DNA from: Dehalococcoidia bacterium UBA1141
GTDB lineage: Bacteria; Chloroflexota; Dehalococcoidia; Lucifugimonadales; UBA3495
Length of the DNA: 8,495 nt
Assembly (NCBI GenBank): GCA_002311385.1
Contig: DCAE01000128.1
Span: 28,663 to 37,157, forward strand
Direction of reading: 5' to 3'
Below are positions 1 through 5,048 of the stretch, in pieces (within the stretch, counting starts at the first letter, position 1; the number at the start of each line of letters is the position of its first letter). The notes beneath the pieces were generated by a model. That model was given only the letters and a program-made list of their open reading frames with translations. It made no database searches and had not been told where the DNA came from. Made by a program: the position numbers and the translations under genes.

Positions 1-4
1 AGTA

Positions 5-33
5 ATTCTAGCAACCGTACCACTTGGTGTCAA
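5..33 (-). promoter_or_regulatory. Strong sigma70-type promoter pointing out of the left edge
   Basis: On the minus strand TTGACA (33 to 28) is followed after exactly 17 bases by TAGAAT (10 to 5). That is a perfect -35 box, an optimal spacer and a -10 box with one mismatch. Transcription would start about at or just beyond the left window edge and run leftward, so it must serve a gene or RNA that is divergent from fmt and not visible here. The match is seen directly; its use as a promoter is inferred. Confidence 0.6.
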
Positions 34-198
34 TATATTCAGCGTTTATATTGAGCCTTTCCCCAGGGCCAAATTTGTTGGTTTGACCAGTTTCCGCTGA
101 TTTATTTATTGGTTTTTCCAGCGATTCTTGGCACTGGATGGTTGCCCCAGTCGCTTCACATTTACACCCTATGATTGGGCCCCCGACACGATTAGGCC

Positions 199-203
199 AG
201 GAG
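199..203 (+). promoter_or_regulatory. Ribosome binding site that sets the fmt start
   Basis: AGGAG lies five bases before TTG at 209. No comparable site precedes the earlier in-frame TTG at 128. Starting at 209 also gives the normal family N-terminus and length, so this site decides the start. Confidence 0.75.
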
Positions 204-208
204 TACCG

Positions 209-1156
209 TTGCGTTTATTATTCATGGGAACGCCCGAAGATGTAGTCCCGGTCTTGGAATCCTTGGTTTCCGGTCCGGGTATCGACGTCGTTGGCGTCTA
301 TACTCCCCCGGACCGGCCAAAGGGCAGAGGCCGCGAGGTAGAGATGCCGCCGGTGAAGGTATTTGCCTTGGAGCGCGGCTTACTCGTCTTCCAACCGACA
401 ACGCTGCGGCCGGAACCGGCACAGCAAGAACTGGCTGATCTCCGACCCGACGTAATAGTGGTGGCCGCCTATGGCAAGTTGCTGCCCAAGGGCGTGCTTT
501 CAACTCCAGACCACGGCTGTTTGAACATTCATCCTTCGATGTTGCCCAAATACCGAGGGCCATCTCCGGTGGCAACGGCCATTTTGAATGGAGAAACTGC
601 AACGGGGGTGACCCTGATGTTGTTGGACGAAGGTATGGATACCGGGCCAATTATCGCTCAGCGGGATTTTCCATTGTCCGGGAGTGAAACCGCCGAGGAT
701 TTAACCCCCACCTTATTTCAGCTCGGCGGCGAATTGTTGTTGGAAAACTTGGAGCCATGGATCGCCGGTCAAGTGCCTGCAATCAATCAAGACGCTGCCA
801 GGGCAATATTGACCAGCAAACTCCAACGCAGCGACGGGGAAGCCGATTGGTGCCTTTCCGCAGTGGAGTTGGAGCGCCGCCGCCGGGCTTTTACGCCATG
901 GCCTGGTTTATTCACACATTGGGAGGGAAAAATATTAAAGCTCTTGGATGTGGCGCCTCTAACACTTGAATCTGATGCACGTCAGAATAATGAGCCTGGC
1001 CAGGTGTTGTCTATCTCCGGTCACGATTCACCAATGGCCATAGCCACACAAGACGGGTTGCTGGAAATCAAGTCAGTCCAACTAGAGGGACGCCGGGCCC
1101 AAAGCGCTGCCGAGTTCTTGCGGGGCTATCCTGCGTTCATTAAAGCCAAACTATAG
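209..1156 (+). CDS. fmt: Methionyl-tRNA formyltransferase
   Basis: This cytoplasmic enzyme transfers a formyl group from 10-formyltetrahydrofolate to the amino group of Met-tRNA(fMet) for translation initiation. The frame is open from TTG 128, but TTG 209 is chosen: AGGAG sits five bases upstream, the protein then begins LRLLFMGTPE as in the family, and its 315 residues match the usual length. Numbered from 209, the formyltransferase fold shows the RPKGRG loop (about 36-41) and the catalytic triad N106, H108 (NIHPSMLPKYRG) and D144 (DEGMDTG). The C-terminal tRNA-binding domain shows FTPWPG (about 228-233) and AAEFLRG near the end. The usual partner def (peptide deformylase) is not adjacent; a divergent promoter lies upstream instead. 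A possible weak terminator overlaps the stop codon. Identification is secure; only the start leaves slight doubt. Confidence 0.96.
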   Translation: MRLLFMGTPEDVVPVLESLVSGPGIDVVGVYTPPDRPKGRGREVEMPPVKVFALERGLLVFQPTTLRPEPAQQELADLRPDVIVVAAYGKLLPKGVLSTPDHGCLNIHPSMLPKYRGPSPVATAILNGETATGVTLMLLDEGMDTGPIIAQRDFPLSGSETAEDLTPTLFQLGGELLLENLEPWIAGQVPAINQDAARAILTSKLQRSDGEADWCLSAVELERRRRAFTPWPGLFTHWEGKILKLLDVAPLTLESDARQNNEPGQVLSISGHDSPMAIATQDGLLEIKSVQLEGRRAQSAAEFLRGYPAFIKAKL

Positions 1157-1183
1157 CGTCATCGAGTGTTACGACGCTTTGTT
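1155..1183 (+). terminator. Possible weak intrinsic terminator after fmt
   Basis: AGCGTC (1155-1160) pairs with GACGCT (1173-1178) around a 12-base loop, followed by a short T-rich run (TTTGTT). The stem begins inside the fmt stop codon. It is short, the loop is large and the U-tract is interrupted, so termination would be partial at best. It could separate fmt from the cyclase gene 76 bp downstream. Confidence 0.35.
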
Positions 1184-1232
1184 ACCAAACATTTCCAGAG
1201 TCAATCAAGCCCCAAATTAGGAGCAATACCGA

Positions 1233-2210
1233 ATGGCAGCAGAGAAACCAACTAACATACCAACCGAAACGCAGGTCCTTGGGTGGATGAATTCTCTTAG
1301 CAACTGGGGCCGGTGGGGAGATGACGACCAATTGGGGTGTTTCAACCTGATTACTCCATCCAAACGCAAAGCGGCCGCCGCTCTGGTTCAAGAAGGCACC
1401 CCGGTAAGCTGCGCCCGGCCAATCTTGACCGAGATGGCGCCCGACATATCATTCCAGGTACAGAGGTACATGGTCGACAGCGGCGAAGGCCGGGACACCG
1501 ACCCTCCGGAGCGGCAGGTGAGCCGACGCGGCGCTGCCGAATTCATCGGCATGGTTTTCCATGGTCAGACCATCACCCACATCGACGCTTTGTCCCATTA
1601 TTCTTGGCAAGGCAAGATGTACAACGGCACGCCTTCCAGCGCGATAACCTCCCGCGAGGGCGCTCAGAGTCACTCCATCGAGCCCGCCTCCCAAGGAATC
1701 GTCACCAGAAGTATTCTTTTGGACATACCTTTGGTGCGGGGTGTTGATTGGCTGACTGCCGACAAGCCAGTGATGCCCGAAGACTTGGATGCCGCTGAGG
1801 CGCTGCATGGCGTGAAGGTTGAAGAAGGCGATATCTTGCTGGTCCGCACCGGCAATTACCGCAGAAGATTAGAGTCGGGACCAGTGCCCAATTCCGAGCC
1901 GGGTGTGGCCTGTCAGGTCGCTTGCACACCCTGGTTCAAGGAAAGAGGAATAGCCATGCTGGGCACCGACACGCCCAACGATGTGCGGCCCAGCCAGTAT
2001 CCCACCATAGGCTCGCCGTTGCATGTCATGTGCCTGGTGACAATGGGTCTTTGTCTAATCGACAATGCCAACTTGGAGGAACTGTCACAAGCCTGCCGGG
2101 AGCGAAATAGATACGAGTTTATGTTGACCCTGGCGTTTATGTTGACCCTGGCGCCCCTTCGTCTCAGAAACGTAACCGGCTCCCCGGTGAACCCCGTCGC
2201 GCTTTTTTAA
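1233..2210 (+). CDS. Cyclase-family metal-dependent hydrolase (kynurenine formamidase-like)
   Basis: Cyclase family (Pfam PF04199), which includes kynurenine formamidase and isatin hydrolase: metal-dependent enzymes that open amide, lactam or ester bonds. Visible signature: H110-G-Q-T-I-T-H116-I-D118-A-L-S-H122, a variant of HxGTHxDxPxH whose His and Asp bind the metal. Later family motifs are GTDTPND (about 244-250) and the end TGSPVNPVALF. Length is 325 residues, with no signal peptide, so probably cytoplasmic. The start is ATG with TTAGGAG ending nine bases upstream. Residues about 296-307 read FMLTLA twice because of a perfect 18-bp tandem duplication; family members normally have one copy here, so this is a recent-looking insertion. 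The substrate cannot be deduced, and no kynurenine-pathway gene is nearby. It is 76 bp downstream of fmt with no obvious link, and its stop overlaps that of the convergent gene on the other strand. Confidence 0.9.
   Translation: MAAEKPTNIPTETQVLGWMNSLSNWGRWGDDDQLGCFNLITPSKRKAAAALVQEGTPVSCARPILTEMAPDISFQVQRYMVDSGEGRDTDPPERQVSRRGAAEFIGMVFHGQTITHIDALSHYSWQGKMYNGTPSSAITSREGAQSHSIEPASQGIVTRSILLDIPLVRGVDWLTADKPVMPEDLDAAEALHGVKVEEGDILLVRTGNYRRRLESGPVPNSEPGVACQVACTPWFKERGIAMLGTDTPNDVRPSQYPTIGSPLHVMCLVTMGLCLIDNANLEELSQACRERNRYEFMLTLAFMLTLAPLRLRNVTGSPVNPVALF
2118..2153 (+). repeat. Perfect 18-bp tandem duplication inside the cyclase gene
   Basis: Bases 2118-2135 and 2136-2153 are identical. The unit is six codons (FMLTLA), so the frame is kept. 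Perfect identity, including third positions, points to a recent duplication by slippage. The alternative is an assembly artefact. Confidence 0.95.
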
Positions 2211-2216
2211 GGCGAC
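2196..2216. other. Hairpin spanning the shared stop codons of two convergent genes
   Basis: GTCGC (2196-2200) pairs with GCGAC (2212-2216), then after one bulged G, CTT (2202-2204) pairs with AAG (2209-2211), leaving a TTTT loop. Both stop codons lie inside it. No U-tract follows on either strand, so it is not a classical intrinsic terminator, but it is the only structure seen where two transcripts meet head-on. Confidence 0.45.
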
Positions 2217-3622
2217 TGGCTCACGTCCATGCCGCCGGGTCCTTGAGCAGGGGGTTGACCGCCGCCCCTGCGAAACGGCGCGCGGAGCATGCCCAGTATC
2301 CGCAGCACCAGCCGTGAAGTGGTGACCGGCAGGAACAAGGGCCCAATCAGGAATGCAAAGAATGAAGCCCCGACAAGCAATGCCCCAATTATCAAGAGGG
2401 TGAGAGCAGGACCGTCGATGCCGCTGGTCAATTGCTTGCCGAAGGACACCAGAAGGTCTCCACCCAGGTCAGTTACTGAATTCGGCACACCCGATATCTC
2501 ATTGCTGCTTCGTTCTGCCAGGTCTTGTAGACCATCGGGCACCCGAGATTCGGCTACCTTTCCAGCGACGAAGAAAACCAGGCCGGTCAAAAACAGAGTG
2601 ACGCCGGGCCAGCGCAATGCATTCTTCAGGCTGGGATAGTAAATCAACCCCATAATAATCGACCCGGCAATAAGCATGGCCCAAGCAGCCGGTTTCCCCA
2701 GATCGGTGCGCCCCCGATTCAGCCATTCCCGGCTGGTTTCAATGTCATCTCTCAACTCAGCCTCGGTGAAATCGTCATTCCATTGGGCCAGACGGTGAAT
2801 CAGGTGCAAACGGTCTTGGCCGTCCAACTCTTCCCTGATTCGATCTATGGCATCGTCCATGAGTGGCGTAGCCAGAGGCCTCGCCGCCAGCTTCATTACG
2901 CGGTGGGTGTCTCCCTCCACGACAAACTCTCGCCTGATATCGCCCTCTATAGCCAACAATCCAGCTTTGGCATCGTCATTTAGAGAGCTTCCAGACACTA
3001 CTGTGGTAAACGCCACATCAAAGATGAGGCCCCTACAAGCAGTGTTCAAAGACTCCAAAGATGGCACGCTTTGAGGAACCTTACCGTCGGCTAGGTCGCT
3101 CCAACGGGAAGCGTAACCGTCAGCCAGTTGGTTGACCCGGTCAGGTGTGCATTCGGGCCGGCCCAAATCCTGCAAAACCAGGCTTTCGATGCGCTGGTCG
3201 ATATATCTAAACAGCACTGGTTTAATATTCGCCAGCGGCGGCCCAAATTCCACGTAAAGCTCCAGCGTATCCCTTTCTTCATTGATATAATCCACGGTTC
3301 GCTGAATCGAACCTTCGACTTGCGTTTGGAGATAGGCCGGTGAAACAATCTGCCGGAGTAGACCAACTATCTCTTCTTGGCTGATAACTTGAATATCGCC
3401 CAACAAGTCTTGGGTGGTCCCCAGCAATTCCGGGTCCAATAGAACTTCGTCATATACCCGGTTGTAGGTATCCTCACCGGATATGGTGTCGGTATAGAAC
3501 TCAGAACTCAATAGTTTATCGGTGACGTTGCTGCAGAAAAGCAAGAACAAGAAGCCGAAAAACACGACGACACCCAGCACAAGGGCCAGAACCGATCTCA
3601 AGATATCTGCTAAACAACCCAT
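2207..3622 (-). CDS. Multi-pass membrane protein with large extracytoplasmic domain, unknown function
   Basis: I do not recognise a named family. With ATG 3622 the protein has 471 residues. One hydrophobic segment lies near the N-terminus (about 9-31, LALVLGVVVFFGFLFLLF). A soluble, acidic and mostly helical region follows (about 32-308), then three more hydrophobic segments (about 310-329, 338-356 and 406-431) and a short Arg/Gly/Pro-rich tail. An even number of segments places both ends in the cytoplasm and the large domain outside. That domain has two cysteines (about C158 and C196) that could form a disulfide. The frame is also open to ATG 3727, which would add 35 polar residues containing three cysteines. 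I prefer 3622 because it puts the first membrane segment at the N-terminus and because promoter-like boxes and palindromes lie in the extra stretch. Neither start has an ideal Shine-Dalgarno (GAGG 14 bases before 3622, AAGGA 11 before 3727). The gene is divergent from dprA and convergent with the cyclase gene, so it is probably transcribed alone. Confidence 0.78.
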   Translation of the reverse strand: MGCLADILRSVLALVLGVVVFFGFLFLLFCSNVTDKLLSSEFYTDTISGEDTYNRVYDEVLLDPELLGTTQDLLGDIQVISQEEIVGLLRQIVSPAYLQTQVEGSIQRTVDYINEERDTLELYVEFGPPLANIKPVLFRYIDQRIESLVLQDLGRPECTPDRVNQLADGYASRWSDLADGKVPQSVPSLESLNTACRGLIFDVAFTTVVSGSSLNDDAKAGLLAIEGDIRREFVVEGDTHRVMKLAARPLATPLMDDAIDRIREELDGQDRLHLIHRLAQWNDDFTEAELRDDIETSREWLNRGRTDLGKPAAWAMLIAGSIIMGLIYYPSLKNALRWPGVTLFLTGLVFFVAGKVAESRVPDGLQDLAERSSNEISGVPNSVTDLGGDLLVSFGKQLTSGIDGPALTLLIIGALLVGASFFAFLIGPLFLPVTTSRLVLRILGMLRAPFRRGGGQPPAQGPGGMDVSQSP

Positions 3623-3687
3623 TTTCGCTTTGCCAACCTCTAGTTGTATTTGAGTCCGGCAAGAGTCGGTGCATCCGGCCTTTGGGA

Positions 3688-3714
3688 AGGCTAGCATAAG
3701 CCTAGAACATGTTC
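3688..3714. repeat. Adjacent inverted repeats, possible operator
   Basis: Two dyads lie side by side in the divergent intergenic region. AGGCT (3688-3692) pairs with AGCCT (3699-3703), and the perfect 10-bp palindrome GAACATGTTC lies at 3705-3714. The palindrome has GAAC and GTTC half-sites separated by two bases. The Gram-positive LexA box has four, so LexA is not implied. The placement between candidate -10 and -35 boxes suits a repressor site, which is inference. Confidence 0.4.
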
Positions 3715-3721
3715 CTTTCAC
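3693..3721 (-). promoter_or_regulatory. Candidate promoter of the membrane-protein gene
   Basis: On the minus strand GTGAAA (3721 to 3716) and TATGCT (3698 to 3693) are exactly 17 bases apart; each matches the sigma70 consensus at four of six positions. The spacer contains the perfect palindrome at 3705-3714. Transcription would start near 3686, which fits translation from 3622 but not from 3727. The boxes are only moderate matches. Confidence 0.35.
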
Positions 3722-3902
3722 CTGCATCGCCGATTATTTCCTTAACTGTCATTCGTAAACTTAGGCAATATCAATGTGTCCAAGTTCACGAATTAAATTC
3801 TTCGATCTGGTCGCAATGACATGGAGATGATGAGGCCACCGGTCTTATTGAAAATGAAACGTGGATAACGTTTGGTGACTGTGGGCCAAAGACATATAGC
3901 GA

Positions 3903-3931
3903 TTGTTGGTAAATATCCGCTGTGCTAGAAT
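3903..3931 (+). promoter_or_regulatory. Extended -10 promoter candidate at the dprA start
   Basis: TTGTTG (3903-3908) is followed after 17 bases by TAGAAT (3926-3931), with the extended -10 dinucleotide TG at 3923-3924. Transcription would begin near 3938, only a few codons before the conserved part of DprA. An alternative slightly upstream is TTGGTG (3872-3877), 17 bases, TATAGC (3895-3900), with a start near 3907. Only one may be real; the -10 at 3926 is the better match. Confidence 0.45.
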
Positions 3932-5048
3932 CCGCCACACAGACGACATAAAGTATTGGGTAGCTTTGAGTCGCGTTCCCCTCTTGGGCACGGTTAGATT
4001 TCGTCGTTTGGAAGCTCATTTTGAAGACTTGGGAAAAGCCTGGGCAGCCAGTCTCGGTGAACTCAAGGCAGCGGGAATCGAAGACGCTCCCATCAAGGCA
4101 ATATTGGCTGCCCGAGAGAGCTTTTCTCCCGATAGCGAGATGGAGAAACTACGGAGAGCTTCAGTGAAGGCCGTCACCTGGAGTGATGCCGAATATCCCT
4201 GGCGACTCAAGGAAATTCCAGATCCGCCTCCAGTCCTCTACATCAAAGGTTCGATTCTCCCCGAAGACGAGAGGGCGGTTGCCGTGGTGGGCACACGCGG
4301 CCCCACCACTTACGGACGAGAGGCGGCCAGCGTTTTGACCGGCGATTTATCCAAAAACGGAATCACCATTGTCAGCGGCCTAGCCAGGGGTATTGACGGT
4401 ATTTCCCACCGCGCCGCCATCGAAAATGGTGGACGAACCATAGCCGTGGTCGCCAATGGATTGGACATCGTTTATCCTTCCGAGCACTCAGGACTTTCCC
4501 GCCGCATAGCGGAAAATGGGGCCGTCGTCAGTGAATATCCATTGGGTGTTCGGCCAAACCCTCGTAGTTTTCCCCGTCGAAACCGCTTGATTAGCGGCTT
4601 GAGTCTGGGTACTCTAGTAATAGAAGCATCGGAAACCAGCGGCGCAATCTGGACGGTGCAACATGCACTGGAGCAAGACCGGGAGGTATTCTGCGTGCCG
4701 GGAAGCATCTTTTCTCCGGCCAGCGGGTTTACCAACCGAATGATTAAACAGGGCGCAAAGTTGGTTTCCGGTTATCAGGACATTCTGGAAGAACTGAACC
4801 TAAGTGTGGTGGCCCAGCAATTTGAGTTGCCCTTAGATGTGGGAACAGAGGATAATGACGAGGCGGTACTCCTTCGATATTTGGATGACCAACCGCTTCA
4901 TATTGACGATATAAGGAAGAGCGCCAGCCTGCCGATAACTGCTGTCAGCGGTATGCTCACCATCCTAGAACTTAAGGGGAAGGTGAAGCAGGTAGGTTGC
5001 ATGCACTACGTACGTATGCAGGAGAGAACCGCGATATATGGCAACTAG
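3903..5048 (+). CDS. dprA: DNA processing protein DprA (Smf)
   Basis: DprA binds single-stranded DNA in the cytoplasm and loads RecA on it, chiefly known from natural transformation; it is also kept in bacteria not known to be competent. The 381-residue frame shows an N-terminal helical/HhH-like region (about 17-75) and then the Rossmann-like core: VVGTRGPTTYG (128-138), SGLARGIDGISHRAA (158-172), SEYPLG (210-215), FPRRNRLISGLS (223-234) and VPGSIFSPASG (265-275). A C-terminal winged-helix domain follows (about 318-370, IDDIRKSASLPITAVSGML). The stretch SGAIWTVQHALEQ differs from the common SGxLxTA form. The start is uncertain: family homology begins about DIKYWVALSRVP (residue 15), and the only usual start codons before it are TTG 3903 and TTG 3906, neither with a Shine-Dalgarno. 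The 3' end overlaps topA by 11 bp, indicating translational coupling. Confidence 0.93.
   Translation: MLVNIRCARIRHTDDIKYWVALSRVPLLGTVRFRRLEAHFEDLGKAWAASLGELKAAGIEDAPIKAILAARESFSPDSEMEKLRRASVKAVTWSDAEYPWRLKEIPDPPPVLYIKGSILPEDERAVAVVGTRGPTTYGREAASVLTGDLSKNGITIVSGLARGIDGISHRAAIENGGRTIAVVANGLDIVYPSEHSGLSRRIAENGAVVSEYPLGVRPNPRSFPRRNRLISGLSLGTLVIEASETSGAIWTVQHALEQDREVFCVPGSIFSPASGFTNRMIKQGAKLVSGYQDILEELNLSVVAQQFELPLDVGTEDNDEAVLLRYLDDQPLHIDDIRKSASLPITAVSGMLTILELKGKVKQVGCMHYVRMQERTAIYGN

Noticed and set aside
2..100. Open frame at the left edge ending in TGA at 98-100, as a possible 3' end of an upstream plus-strand gene
   Set aside because: Only about 32 codons, no recognisable C-terminus, and it overlaps a near-consensus minus-strand promoter, which suggests intergenic DNA.
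83..112. Possible plus-strand promoter for fmt beginning with TTGACC (83-88)
   Set aside because: No convincing -10 box at 16-18 bases; only TATTGG-like sequence is present in an AT-rich stretch. fmt probably has a promoter here, but I cannot place it.
222..650. Minus-strand frame of 142 residues inside fmt
   Set aside because: It is Arg/Pro-rich, has no recognisable motif and is fully antisense to the conserved catalytic part of fmt.
1337..1808. Plus-strand (136 residues) and minus-strand (119 residues) frames inside the cyclase gene
   Set aside because: Both are shadows of a gene with clear family motifs; their compositions are skewed (Arg/His/Pro-rich) and they carry no motifs of their own.
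3705..3714. GAACATGTTC as a LexA box
   Set aside because: The Gram-positive LexA site has four bases between GAAC and GTTC, and this one has two; no DNA-damage gene is directly attached on that strand.
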